NCBI GenBank assembly: GCA_030448185.1
Contig: JAUJNL010000016.1
Span: 1 to 64,000, forward strand
Length of the DNA: 64,000 nucleotides
Direction: 5' to 3'
Origin: Cytophagales bacterium
GTDB taxonomy: Bacteria > Bacteroidota > Bacteroidia > Cytophagales > 172606-1
Of this stretch, positions 8,159-17,891 are shown in pieces. The stretch's first letter is position 1. Each line of letters starts with the position of its first letter. Both the position numbers and the translations under genes were made by a program. The notes below the pieces were generated by a model. That model made no database searches, was not told the origin of the DNA, and saw nothing but the letters and a program-made list of their open reading frames with translations.

Positions 8159-11100
8159 ATGAGAAAAAAAGTACAACTATCATTGTTATTATGGTTCTTT
8201 TTGCTAGTACAGACTGTATTAGCCCAATCTCAGACGGTTACTGGCCGCGTAAGTGACGCTAAGGATGACAGTGCGCTGCCCGGTGTAAGCGTCGTGGTAA
8301 AAGGTACCTCATCCGGAACCATTACAGATGCAGAAGGACGTTATAGTCTAGCGGTTCCACCTGGTAGTACGCTAATATTCAGTTACATCGGCTACCTTAG
8401 TAAAGAGGTGCCCGTGGCCGAGGCTACCACCCTCAATGTAAAGCTGGAAACCGACGTGAAAAGTCTGAGCGAAGTAGTCGTGACGGGTTTCGGAATCAAC
8501 CGCGACAAAAAGGCGCTTGGGTATTCGGCCACTACCATACAGGGAACGGATGTAGTCCAGACTCAACGGGAAAATTTTCTGAATGCCCTGCAAGGCCGGG
8601 TGGCCGGGGCTACCATTACGCCTTCTACCGGGCAGCCGGGTGCTTCCGCCCAGATTATTCTGCGGGGAGCTGTCAGCTTTGACGGAGACAACCAACCTCT
8701 ATTCGTGGTGGATGGCCTTCCGATTTCCAACCGGACCTTTAGTCAGAGCAGTTTGGTATCAAACGGGGCGAACCGCGATAATGATTACTCTAACCGGGCT
8801 ATGGATCTCAACCCGCAGGATATAGAATCTATTACGGTACTTAAAGGTCCGGAAGCCGCCGCTTTATTCGGTACCAATGGCGCATCCGGCGCCATTGTGA
8901 TTACGACCAAAAAAGCCAAAGCCGGTAAAGGGTCAATCTCTTACGATAACAATTTCCGCGTGGAGAAGGTGTACCGCTTTCCGGAGGTGCAAACGACGTA
9001 TGGACCTGGCCTGGGCGGTTTTATCGACCCCGAAGACCGGGTCTTTTTTGGCAGCCGGTACCCGGAGGATATGCCTTTGTACGATAACATCGATGCTTTC
9101 TTCCGGACCGGTTTTACCCAGAAACACAACCTGATCTTTAGCGGTGGTAATGAACAGGCTTCTTTCCGGTTATCCACCAATTACACGGACCAGTCCGGCA
9201 CGGTGCCCACCACTACTTACAAAAAGTTTTCGGCTATGTTAAGCAGTTCGGCCAAGATCAACCGGATGCTTAGTGTCAATGGCTTTATGAATTACGTCAG
9301 TGCCCGTACCCAAAAAGCATCCAAAGGAACCGGCAGCTATCTGCTTAGTGTACTCACCTGGCCCCGGACTGACGATATGACCAATTACCTCACCCCGGAA
9401 GGCACCCGGCGTTTCCTGGACCCGACGGCAGTCACCACCGAATGGGACAACCCCTTCTGGAACGTGAATAAAAATGTCAATAGTGATAAAACGGACCGTT
9501 TAATCGGCAATGTTTCCCTGATGTTTGATCCGTTGAAGTGGCTGAATATAACCGGCCGCTTAGGCGCCGATGTATACACTACGCTGGGTAATAATTTGCT
9601 GCATCCCCAGTCATTTGATTATTTTAGTCCTAAGTTAAATGCCGGCGGTTATATTGAAAATTACACGGAAAACAGCCGCCTGCTGAGTGGGAGTCTGGTT
9701 GCTTCCATTAAGGGCAATATCGGAAAGTTCAGCCCGATTATACGGATTGGGGGAAATTTCGAAGATAACCGTTATGAAACCAACTCGGTCAGCGGGCAGA
9801 AGTTTTACGATCCTAATTTTAACAGCATCAATAATACCGATCCTACCACGCAGCGGACCAGAAATGCCGTTCCACACATCCGCAAAGTGGGTTTGTTCGC
9901 CAATTCGGAGCTGGGGTATAACGAGTTTCTGTATTTAACCTTAACGGGCCGCTTAGATGGTTCCTCTACTCTGGAAGGCACGGAAGACGGAATGTATTTC
10001 TTTTATCCCGCGGCCAGTGTCAGTTTTGTATTTTCCGAATTAGCCGCACTCCAGCATCTGAAATGGTTGTGGTTAGGAAAATTGAGGGCTTCCTACGGCT
10101 GGGCCGGCAAAGATCCCCGGGCCGCTTACGTAACCAGGCCCCGCTTAACCCCCCAAACCTCTACGGGCGGCGGATTTGCGCTGGATGCTATCGGTGGTAA
10201 TGATAAGTTAAAGGCTGAATTTACCAGATCCGCCGAAGTAGGGGCCGAATTAAAATTCCTGGAGGGTCGGCTGGGAGTGGATGTATCCTACTATGACGTT
10301 AGAAGTGATAAACAAATTACGTCGCCCCGCCTGAGCTACGGCACTGGATATGTACTCAAATACATCAATGGCGGCGAGATTACGAACAAAGGCTTCGAGC
10401 TGGATTTAACCGGAACGCCCCTGCTCCGGAAGAATTTTTCCTGGGATGTGTCGCTGCGGCTGGGCAGCAACCGGAGCAAGATCACGGCTATGCCCGCCGG
10501 CCTTGAAACTCTCTACTTATCCGACACCTGGATATTCAATGTACGGGGTGAATACAAGCTGGGCGCTTCCCTGTATAGCTTGTCTGCCATGCGCTACCTG
10601 AAAAATGATCAGGGCCAGCTGCTGATTAATCCTACGAGTGGGCTGCCGATCCGTGATGGTAATTTTTACGTAGTCGCCGACCGGCAACCAGATTTTACGG
10701 CGGGGATCACCAATAGCTTTACGTATAAGAACTTTAACCTGTCGTTTCTGCTGGACGTCCGGAAAGGCGGAGACGTTTTCAACGGCAACGAATTATATAT
10801 GTACATCCGGGGATTGTCGAAACTTACCCTGGACCGTGAAACACCGCGGGTAATTGAAGGCGTACTCCGGGATGGCTTCGAAAACTCGGAGAACCCGACT
10901 GTCAATACGATCATGGTAACGCCCTATATACAAAATACCTATTACGTCGGTAGTTACTCCGAAGAAGATTTCATTGAAAGAGACGTACACTGGCTCCGGC
11001 TGCGGGACGTAACCTTAGCCTATAACTTGCCCCAGTCGCTGTTAGGACGGCAAAAAGCAGTGCAAACTGCCAGTATTTTTGTCACCGGTACGGATCTGTT

Positions 11101-11242
11101 TATGATTACGAATTATAAAGGGGCCGACCCCAGCGTCAGCGCATTGAATACGGCCACTGGCGGCGTAGGCGGTTATGGATATGATTACGGTTCCTTAGCG
11201 CTTCCCCGGGGAGTTAATATGGGGATCAGAATAGGGTTATAA
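8159..11242 (+). CDS. SusC/RagA-type TonB-dependent outer membrane receptor
   Basis: A 1027-aa SusC-type transporter of the outer membrane. It has a signal peptide ending VLAQS, a carboxypeptidase-D regulatory-like domain (about residues 25-110, GRVSDAKDDSALPGVSVVVK), a TonB-box-like SLSEVVVTGFG (about 103-113), a plug domain with the SusC signature LFVVDGLPI and TVLKGPEAAALFG, and a long beta-barrel ending in MGIRIGL. It lacks the STN domain seen in the second SusC of this window, so it is probably not coupled to an ECF sigma factor. It imports an oligosaccharide or peptide with the SusD protein encoded 121 bp downstream. Confidence 0.95.
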   Translation: MRKKVQLSLLLWFFLLVQTVLAQSQTVTGRVSDAKDDSALPGVSVVVKGTSSGTITDAEGRYSLAVPPGSTLIFSYIGYLSKEVPVAEATTLNVKLETDVKSLSEVVVTGFGINRDKKALGYSATTIQGTDVVQTQRENFLNALQGRVAGATITPSTGQPGASAQIILRGAVSFDGDNQPLFVVDGLPISNRTFSQSSLVSNGANRDNDYSNRAMDLNPQDIESITVLKGPEAAALFGTNGASGAIVITTKKAKAGKGSISYDNNFRVEKVYRFPEVQTTYGPGLGGFIDPEDRVFFGSRYPEDMPLYDNIDAFFRTGFTQKHNLIFSGGNEQASFRLSTNYTDQSGTVPTTTYKKFSAMLSSSAKINRMLSVNGFMNYVSARTQKASKGTGSYLLSVLTWPRTDDMTNYLTPEGTRRFLDPTAVTTEWDNPFWNVNKNVNSDKTDRLIGNVSLMFDPLKWLNITGRLGADVYTTLGNNLLHPQSFDYFSPKLNAGGYIENYTENSRLLSGSLVASIKGNIGKFSPIIRIGGNFEDNRYETNSVSGQKFYDPNFNSINNTDPTTQRTRNAVPHIRKVGLFANSELGYNEFLYLTLTGRLDGSSTLEGTEDGMYFFYPAASVSFVFSELAALQHLKWLWLGKLRASYGWAGKDPRAAYVTRPRLTPQTSTGGGFALDAIGGNDKLKAEFTRSAEVGAELKFLEGRLGVDVSYYDVRSDKQITSPRLSYGTGYVLKYINGGEITNKGFELDLTGTPLLRKNFSWDVSLRLGSNRSKITAMPAGLETLYLSDTWIFNVRGEYKLGASLYSLSAMRYLKNDQGQLLINPTSGLPIRDGNFYVVADRQPDFTAGITNSFTYKNFNLSFLLDVRKGGDVFNGNELYMYIRGLSKLTLDRETPRVIEGVLRDGFENSENPTVNTIMVTPYIQNTYYVGSYSEEDFIERDVHWLRLRDVTLAYNLPQSLLGRQKAVQTASIFVTGTDLFMITNYKGADPSVSALNTATGGVGGYGYDYGSLALPRGVNMGIRIGL

Positions 11243-11363
11243 GTAAAGGAACCGTGTAAAGTGGACAATGGTAAGTCGTAAAGCGCAGCAAGCAGCCATT
11301 TTACGCTAAGCTCTATTGTAGAATCAATTTCGTCTGGATTCTTAATTTAATTTTAAAAAGTTT

Positions 11364-12938
11364 ATGAAGAAAATATTGTTAGGGATACTTATGTGCGTGG
11401 TGCTGCCCCTGAGCAGTTGTGATAAATACCTCGATATCAATAAAGACCCCGTTAATCCGCAGATTGCCCAGTCTTATGTTATTCTGCCCTCCATGTATGC
11501 CAATATGGCCCGGGCAGTCCAGTGGGATGGTCGCTATATTGGGCAATATATCCAGAATTGGGGCACCAATACCGGAGGTAATGTTTGGGAGGCTCACGGT
11601 TATCAGTTTACCGCTCTTGATCCTTTTTCAGAACATTTCCGGGCGCATTATTTTGGGATTGGTAGGAATATTGACCTGATCATTGCTGATGGGGAGCAAA
11701 CCGGGCAATACAATTACGTGGGCGTAGCCAAAGCCATCCGGGCCTGGAGCTGGCAGGCGTCTACGGATCTCTATGGCCCGATGATTCTAAAGCAGGCCTT
11801 TAAAGAAAATCAGTTCGTATTTGACTACGACTCCCAGGAGGAGGTGTATGCTGAGGTGTTAAAACTGAGCAACGAGGCCATTGAAGCCCTGCAACGAACG
11901 GATGGCACGGGTACGCCGGCCAAACTGGCGCTGGGTGATCTGGTCTATAAGGGCGACTCCCAGAAGTGGATTAAGTTTACTTATGGCCTGATGGCCCGGA
12001 ACCTCAACCACCTGTCCCGCAAACCGGACCGGTACCAGCCAGACCTGATTATTGAGTACTGCGATAAGTCGTTGGCCAGCAATGCCGACAATTTTAACAT
12101 TCCCTTTAATGGGAGCAATACGTTGGATGCGAACTTCTATGGTCCGCTGCGGAATAACCTGACCAATTACCGGCAAAGTCAGTTTATCCTGAATTTACTC
12201 AATGGCGCCTCATTCGGAGATACGATCCCTGATCCGCGGTTAAGGAGAATGCTTACAGTATCTGCTGATGGCAACTACCGCGGCGTGCTGCCCTTCAGAG
12301 GAGATCCTAATTCAACTAGTACTAATACTAATACCAGGACCCGGATACCGAATTTATTCGGCGACAGTGTGGTAAACAATCCGGTGAACGGAGGCCGGTT
12401 TTTATTTACGGATAAAGCGCCACTCCCCATCATGACCCGAGCGGAGATTCTATTTATCAAAGCCGAAGCGGCCTTCCGGAAGGGAGACCAGGCTGTAGCC
12501 TATCAGGCGTACAAAGATGGCATCACGGCGCATATGGATCTGGTAAGTTCTCTATCGACCACCGCTATTACAGCAAATGAGAGAAACGCCTATTCTGCCA
12601 GACCTTCCGTAGCACAAAGTGCAGCCACGTTAACGCTGAGTGACATTATGATGCAGAAATACATTGCCCTTTGGGGGCACGGGTTCGGGGAGACCTGGAC
12701 TGATATGCGCCGGATTGGCAATAATGGCATTTTTACGGGGTATGATCCTACTATTTACAAAGGGTTTGCCTTGCCTACTACTCTTTTTACGGATAATAAT
12801 GGTAAACCGGCTTACCGGGTGCGTCCCCGTTACAACTCAGAATTCGTATGGAACCAGAAAGCGTACTATGAAGTTGGCGGCGATAAACCCTATTACCACA
12901 CGATTGAACCTTGGTTCCTGGAACCCCTGGCACAGTGA
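11364..12938 (+). CDS. SusD-like_2 family lipoprotein
   Basis: A 524-aa surface lipoprotein, partner of the SusC upstream. The signal peptide ends in the lipobox LSSC, followed by DKYLDINKDPVNPQ, a hallmark of the SusD-like_2 subfamily (PF12771). Further family landmarks are WSWQASTDLYGPM (about residue 130) and the late MTRAEILFIKAEAAFRKGD TPR-type helix, where the ligand-binding scaffold forms. It caps the SusC barrel and captures the substrate. The frame is intact and ends FLEPLAQ. It probably shares a transcript with the SusC and the DUF4397 gene. Confidence 0.92.
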   Translation: MKKILLGILMCVVLPLSSCDKYLDINKDPVNPQIAQSYVILPSMYANMARAVQWDGRYIGQYIQNWGTNTGGNVWEAHGYQFTALDPFSEHFRAHYFGIGRNIDLIIADGEQTGQYNYVGVAKAIRAWSWQASTDLYGPMILKQAFKENQFVFDYDSQEEVYAEVLKLSNEAIEALQRTDGTGTPAKLALGDLVYKGDSQKWIKFTYGLMARNLNHLSRKPDRYQPDLIIEYCDKSLASNADNFNIPFNGSNTLDANFYGPLRNNLTNYRQSQFILNLLNGASFGDTIPDPRLRRMLTVSADGNYRGVLPFRGDPNSTSTNTNTRTRIPNLFGDSVVNNPVNGGRFLFTDKAPLPIMTRAEILFIKAEAAFRKGDQAVAYQAYKDGITAHMDLVSSLSTTAITANERNAYSARPSVAQSAATLTLSDIMMQKYIALWGHGFGETWTDMRRIGNNGIFTGYDPTIYKGFALPTTLFTDNNGKPAYRVRPRYNSEFVWNQKAYYEVGGDKPYYHTIEPWFLEPLAQ

Positions 12939-13011
12939 ACTCTAAGTACTTGAGCAAGATCAGTTTAAACTGTTCTCTTTAAATTATTCAAAATAAGTTG
13001 ATAGCTAACCC

Positions 13012-13758
13012 ATGAAAAGATATTATATATACGTATGCTGCATGGCCCTGCTCTTAGGCGCCTGCGAAGAAGACCCGTTTGTAGAGACAACTAAGTACAA
13101 AGTACCAGACCCGGCTACCACCACCTTCGTAAAATTCATAAATACGGCTCCCAGAAGCCCGAGCTTGGCTTTTTACGTAGATGGGGTGAAAGTAACCGGT
13201 GGTTCTTCCACCAATGGCAAGGAAGCTGGCCTCAACTATGCTTCTATATTCCCCGGCGAATATTCGGCTTTACCGCCTACCAGCGGCACTCTGGAGGCCA
13301 AAATTATTTCCAGTGATGCGGCCAATCCGGGACTATCCCTGTATGAAGGAGCCGTACAATTTGAGGCGGGGAAAAATTATACGGTTTTTGCCGTAGATGA
13401 ATATAGTGCTGCTACCAAAAAGATATCCACGCTGATATTGGAAGACCAGCTTCCGCAGCGGGATACTGCGGTGGCCATGGTTCGTTTTATCAACTTATCA
13501 CCCGATGCGGGACCCGTAACCATTACCCAGGAAAACGGCCCGGTGATGGCTGATAAATTGGCGTACAAATCGGTAACTTCCTTTATGGCCGTACCTGCTC
13601 CGGCTACTACCAAACTGATATTTACTGATTCAGAAGGAAAATCCATTGGTAGCATTACTGGAGCTGGTAAGTGAAGGATCTATACTGTTGCCTTACTTGG
13701 TTTAAAAGGAGTAACCCGAACGGGTGGTTTATCTCCGGGTTACTATTACATGAATTAA
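13012..13758 (+). pseudogene. DUF4397 lipoprotein with in-frame stop
   Basis: A lipoprotein (LLLGAC lipobox) with a DUF4397 domain: FVKFINTAPRSPSLAFYVDG, then a second repeat-like MVRFINLSPDAGPVTI. The frame stops at TGA 13672-13674 after GSITGAGK. In the same frame the next 27 codons read RIYTVALLGLKGV and end GYYYMN with TAA at 13758. That matches the usual end of DUF4397 proteins (a 'KIYTV..LRG' strand). The TGA thus looks like a nonsense mutation, or less likely a readthrough stop. It is the third gene of the SusC/SusD operon and is probably a surface-exposed accessory. Confidence 0.75.
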
Positions 13759-13776
13759 TTGCATATTCATAGATCT

Positions 13777-13805
13777 AACCCGACAGTTCGGGGTTTTTTT
13801 TTTTT
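13777..13805 (+). terminator. Intrinsic terminator of the SusCD operon
   Basis: The hairpin AACCCGA-cagt-TCGGGGTT is followed by a run of more than ten T residues. It lies just after the last codons of the DUF4397 gene and would end the SusC-SusD-DUF4397 transcript. Confidence 0.85.
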
Positions 13806-13894
13806 ATTCTTATCGCCGGGGGCATCTTCCGGGCCATCTACGTACAATCCGGAAAAAACTATTTTTTTTTTTTTTAATGGGGAGGAAGCGTAGT

Positions 13895-14166
13895 ATGGTC
13901 ATTGCAGTGCCAAAATATAAATTAGACGAGTACATAAGTGTAAGAAAGAGCTCAATAAACACGCTGAACAAGTACGGGATGCGGTTGACCGGTACGAATA
14001 CGTGCCCAAACATAACTGCTTGTTTGTAATCCTGTCCTTGCTGGAAAAGCACTGGATTCCCTATGGAATCCACGCGGAAAATGACTGGCGGCTACCCCAT
14101 CGGGGCGGCCGAAAGCGAATCCGGATGTCACCCGGGGGCCGGGTAAATAAACTAATTAGGAAGTAA
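13895..14166 (+). pseudogene. Small hypothetical gene, one frameshift
   Basis: It opens with GGAGG-spaced ATG and MVIAVPKYKLDEY. The frame then fails, but the neighbouring frame continues at once with KELNKHAEQVRDAVDRYEY, followed by NCLFVILSLLEKHWIPYG, and ends VNKLIRK at 14166. The total length of 272 bp is one base off a multiple of three, so a single indel at about 13940 explains it. The product would be a soluble protein of about 90 aa; I do not recognise the family. It is too short and broken to appear as one ORF. Confidence 0.6.
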
Positions 14167-14233
14167 GCGAAAAAAAACTTTATATCCGGCCATATAAGGT
14201 AACTTTCGGGCATTACGTAACAATAAGACAACA

Positions 14234-14426
14234 ATGCAAAAAGGAACAGTAAAGTTTTTTAATGATTCGAAGGGATTCGGATTTATCAAATCCACCACTT
14301 CGAATGAGGATATTTTTGTACACGTTTCCAGGCTTGATTGATGAGATCAGAGAAAATGATGAAGTGAGCTTTGAAGTGGAACAAGGAAGAAAAGGTTTGA
14401 ATGCGGTCAATGTAAGAATCGCTTAA
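14234..14426 (+). pseudogene. Cold-shock protein (CspA family), frameshifted
   Basis: A cold-shock domain of about 63 residues: MQKGTVKFFNDSKGFGFIKS with the RNP1-like KGFGFI and RNP2-like DIFVHV motifs. Straight after FVHVS one extra base (the A in TCCAGGC) shifts the frame to a stop. Skipping it restores SGLIDEIRENDEVSFEVEQG and GLNAVNVRIA to the stop at 14426. CspA proteins bind single-stranded RNA/DNA and act as RNA chaperones. The upstream 60 bp is a typical untranslated leader. Either the gene is dead or the extra base is a sequencing error; other csp copies would be expected in the genome. Confidence 0.85.
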
Positions 14427-14451
14427 CATATTCAAATAAAATATTTCCTCT

Positions 14452-14480
14452 AAAAGCCCTTGTGTAGCAGGGGCTTTTTT
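14452..14480 (+). terminator. Intrinsic terminator after cspA-like gene
   Basis: Stem AAAAGCCC paired with GGGGCTTTTTT around a ten-base loop, ending in six T residues, 26 bp after the cold-shock stop codon. Confidence 0.85.
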
Positions 14481-14557
14481 CTTGTGTCATCCGTGCAGGA
14501 CGGGTATAATACCATACCAGCCGGGAAATATGCAACAATACCCTAACAATCTACTCT

Positions 14558-14897
14558 ATGAATACAGCTGTCATTGGTTCGAGAAGTTTTCAGGATTATT
14601 CTTTTCTGAAGGATATCCTTGAAGGATACCAGATTACCCAGATTATTTCCGGCGGAGCCTATTGGCGCCGACCAGCATGCCCGTGAGTATGCGGGAAAAG
14701 ACTTACCAGTCCGTATATTCCTGCCTGATTACGCCCGGTTTGGAAAAGGGATCTTTTTTGCCAGTAATTATTCCGTGATTGATGCCGCTGACCAAGTGGT
14801 TGCTTTCTGGGATCAGAAAAGCCCCGGAACGGCGCATTCTATCCGGTATGCCCAGAAGCAGGGCAAAAAAGTCTCAATCATTCCGTTTGGGGAATAG
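14558..14897 (+). pseudogene. SLOG-fold DUF2493-type protein, frameshifted
   Basis: It starts MNTAVIGSRSFQDYSFLKD and reads to QIISGGA, the GSRSF and SGGA signatures of the DUF2493/YspA-like branch of the SLOG nucleotide-binding superfamily. One extra base at about 14663 (GCCTATTGG) throws the frame to a stop. The adjacent frame continues IGADQHAREYAGKDLP, then ARFGKGIFFASNYSVID, and ends IIPFGE at 14897. The restored length of about 113 aa is normal for the family. SLOG proteins bind nucleotides or ADP-ribose-like ligands; this subgroup's role is unsettled. Confidence 0.75.
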
Positions 14898-15128
14898 GAA
14901 ACACCATTTCTATTAGGCATTTATATACCGTTAGCCCGCTTCTTGTGAGCGCTCTTTTCAAACCTCATGGCCTTGTTACGTCAATACCATTGAGCCGGTA
15001 TGGCCGGGTAGGTTTATTGCTACCGCCTCCTTATTGCCAGCCATTCATCAAATTTTTCCCATAAAAAACGGATTCTTGTATCTCATTTCAGGTTAGTACG
15101 TAAGTATGTTTTATCAAACCGCTAACCT

Positions 15129-15331
15129 ATGGGTACAAAAATCGTGTCATTGAGAAAGAAGTCCTGGACCGGATGGTGGACCTCCGGTCAGAGCTTATCA
15201 TTCTTGCGGAGCAGGTGAATGAAACCGGAGGGGAGTATGCGTATGTTCCCCTGCCTGCCTATACTGAGACTTTCACCACGCTCCTGGATAGAAAGCAGGT
15301 TCCGTACTATATTGCTGCCTCTACAGTGTAG
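15129..15331 (+). pseudogene. Small hypothetical gene, probable frameshift
   Basis: An ATG at 15129 begins MGTK. One base later in phase the frame reads NRVIEKEVLDRMVDLRSELI, then EYAYVPLPAYTETF, and ends IAASTV at 15331. A 52-codon version from the ATG at 15173 is intact, so a shorter product is possible. The missing base lies between 15131 and 15140. The protein is soluble; I recognise no family. Confidence 0.45.
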
Positions 15332-15775
15332 TAGACTTGAGAGATAAGGAGGTATCATTGCCGCTGCTTGAATGGACGTGATAATTCGTGTTCTTTTAGT
15401 GGTTCAGGTACTGGAAAGAACCGGATAAGGGTTCAAGTAACCAAGAAGTCTTTTTCGGGGCCGTGCATGAAACGAATCCAGCCGGTACGGACGGAAATAT
15501 TTTTTTCAATGTGATTTTTTCAGGTCTAAAAGGATCGGTAAGAGGCTAACGTATTGCCTCCGTGGGTAGGAATCGTCTCTGAGGTGCTTCGATAATAAAC
15601 TTGACTCGTGTACACCCCATCCTTTTACCCGAAAGTCAGGTAACTTCTCAAAATACCTGGGTACTTCCGTCCCATTAAGCCACCCTTCCTGCGCTTTTCC
15701 CTAAATTTGGTGCGATGCCCCGGTATCATTTACTATTCTGCTTCACCCCGGCCGATTCTTGCTTACAGTAACGGA
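15332..15775. other. Gene-free region with an IS-end remnant
   Basis: There is no credible gene in these 440 bp. Positions 15526-15544 (CTAAAAGGATCGGTAAGAG) match, with one mismatch, the sequence just inside one end of the IS5-type element at 27746-28663. This suggests a leftover end of that element family. The rest presumably holds the kup promoter. Confidence 0.4.
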
Positions 15776-17761
15776 ATGAAAGACCGCGCCCAACTTAACA
15801 AAGTCACCGCCGCCGGCTTAATGGTGGCCTTAGGCATTATTTACGGAGACATTGGTACCTCGCCCTTGTACGTGATGAAGGCCATCATCGGGGAAGGCAA
15901 ACCGATTCGGGAAATCCTCGTAATGGGAGGCCTTTCCTGCGTTTTCTGGACTTTAACCCTTCAGACTACCCTCAAGTACGTAATCTTAACCCTGCGTGCC
16001 GATAATAATGGCGAGGGAGGAATTTTCGCCCTCTATGCACTGGTTCACCGGAATGCCAAATGGCTTTACATCCCGGCCATGATCGGGGGCAGTACGCTAC
16101 TGGCTGACGGCATTATTACCCCTCCCATTTCGGTAGCCTCGGCCATTGAGGGATTACGCATCATCGATCCTGATATCCAGACCATTCCTATTATCCTGGC
16201 TATTCTTACCGGCTTATTCATCCTGCAGGGATTCGGGACCAAAATTGTCGGCCGCTTGTTTGGCCCGGTAATGCTGCTGTGGTTTTCAATGCTGGCCGTG
16301 CTGGGTATGTTGTTAATCGTGCAGTATCCTCAGGTAGTAGCCGCATTGAATCCTTATTATGGGTATCAGTTACTGACTCAGTACCCGGAAGGCTTCTGGC
16401 TGCTGGGAGCGGTATTTCTGTGCACAACGGGGGCCGAAGCTTTGTACTCGGACTTGGGGCATTGCGGACGTAATAATATCCGGGTGAGCTGGGTTTTTGT
16501 CAAGACGTGCCTGATCTTGAATTATCTGGGTCAGGGCGCCTGGCTGCTTTCCCAGACGGGTAAGTCTCTAACCCAAAATCCCTTTTATGGCATTATGCCA
16601 GAATGGTTTTTAGAGATCGGCATTGCCATTGCCACCCTGGCCGCCATTATTGCCAGCCAGGCGCTGATCAGTGGTTCTTTTACCCTCATCAGTGAGGCCA
16701 TCCGCTTAAACTTCTGGCCCCGGGTAACCATCAATTATCCTACTGAGATACGGGGACAGCTCTACGTACCCGCCATCAACTGGCTATTGTGGATTGGCTG
16801 CGTAGGCGTAGTGCTCTATTTTAAAGAATCGGCTAACATGGAAGCGGCCTATGGACTGGCTATTACCGTTACCATGCTCATTACCACGGTGTTGCTTGGT
16901 TACTATCTGTATAGCCGGAAGTTTCCGGTCTGGGTAGTAGGTTTGTTTTTAATCGTCTATTTTACCGTTGAAGGGTCATTTCTGGTAGCCAATCTGGAAA
17001 AATTCCCGCATGGCGGCTGGGTGAGTGTGGCTATTGGGTTAGTGCTTTCGCTGGTCATGTACACCTGGATTACGGCCTCCCGGATCAAGAGCCGCATGGT
17101 GGACTACGTACCGCTGCCCGATCAGATCCTTGCGCTTCAGGAATTAAGTACGGATACGAGCATTCCTAAATACGCTACCCACCTCGTTTTCCTGACGGAA
17201 GCTTCCGGCAAGCAACACGTAGAGAAAAATGCCATTGACTCAATCTTTTTGCGGGGACCCAAAAGAGCCGACATCTACTGGTTTATTCACGTGGAAACTT
17301 TGGACGACCCTTATACCACCGAATATAAAGTAAACGTGCTGGCTCCCGAAGACGTCATCAAAATTACCTTCCGGCTGGGATTCCGGGTAGAGCCCCGGAT
17401 CAATCTATTCTTCCGTCAGGTACTCGAAGAAATGGTACAGCAGAAAGAGGTGGATATTACCAGCCGCTACGAGTCGTTGCACCGCCAGCAGATTACCGGT
17501 GACTTTCAGTTTATTATTTTCGAATCGTTTCTTTCTTACGAAAATGACCTTCCCTTCTTTGAGCGGGTGGTCATGAAGGGATACTTTTTCCTAAAACGAT
17601 TCACGCCGGCCAAAACCAGCTGGTTCCGGTTAGAGAGTAATAATATCCGCCTGGAAAAGATGCCGCTGGTCATTCAACCGGCCGAAAAGATTAAATTGGT
17701 GCGGGTCCCGGAGACAGAATCCGCTCATACTGCCGTTAAAAAGCCCGCTGCTGCTTCCTGA
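15776..17761 (+). CDS. kup: Kup-type potassium uptake permease
   Basis: A 661-aa KUP/HAK/KT potassium permease of the inner membrane, which brings K+ in with protons. The start is taken as ATG 15776 (MKDRAQLNKV), because the family signature GIIYGDIGTSPLYVMKAI follows about 22 residues later, as usual; the ORF extends 23 codons further upstream without support. About twelve hydrophobic spans occupy residues 20-450, including ITPPISVASAIEGL and ALYSDLGHCG. A cytoplasmic C-terminal domain follows. The length is typical. It lies 130 bp before an outer-membrane porin gene on the same strand, suggesting joint import across both membranes. Confidence 0.95.
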   Translation: MKDRAQLNKVTAAGLMVALGIIYGDIGTSPLYVMKAIIGEGKPIREILVMGGLSCVFWTLTLQTTLKYVILTLRADNNGEGGIFALYALVHRNAKWLYIPAMIGGSTLLADGIITPPISVASAIEGLRIIDPDIQTIPIILAILTGLFILQGFGTKIVGRLFGPVMLLWFSMLAVLGMLLIVQYPQVVAALNPYYGYQLLTQYPEGFWLLGAVFLCTTGAEALYSDLGHCGRNNIRVSWVFVKTCLILNYLGQGAWLLSQTGKSLTQNPFYGIMPEWFLEIGIAIATLAAIIASQALISGSFTLISEAIRLNFWPRVTINYPTEIRGQLYVPAINWLLWIGCVGVVLYFKESANMEAAYGLAITVTMLITTVLLGYYLYSRKFPVWVVGLFLIVYFTVEGSFLVANLEKFPHGGWVSVAIGLVLSLVMYTWITASRIKSRMVDYVPLPDQILALQELSTDTSIPKYATHLVFLTEASGKQHVEKNAIDSIFLRGPKRADIYWFIHVETLDDPYTTEYKVNVLAPEDVIKITFRLGFRVEPRINLFFRQVLEEMVQQKEVDITSRYESLHRQQITGDFQFIIFESFLSYENDLPFFERVVMKGYFFLKRFTPAKTSWFRLESNNIRLEKMPLVIQPAEKIKLVRVPETESAHTAVKKPAAAS

Positions 17762-17891
17762 TGCGGAGGCGTATGATTTGCATTGCGGGCAGTAGGCCTA
17801 AAAAATCAATAAACGGGCAAAAGGATGGACTAGGGATGTTATGGAGCGGTTACATTCCTACCCTTGAACCCCCTTTAGTATCTTACCTGTG

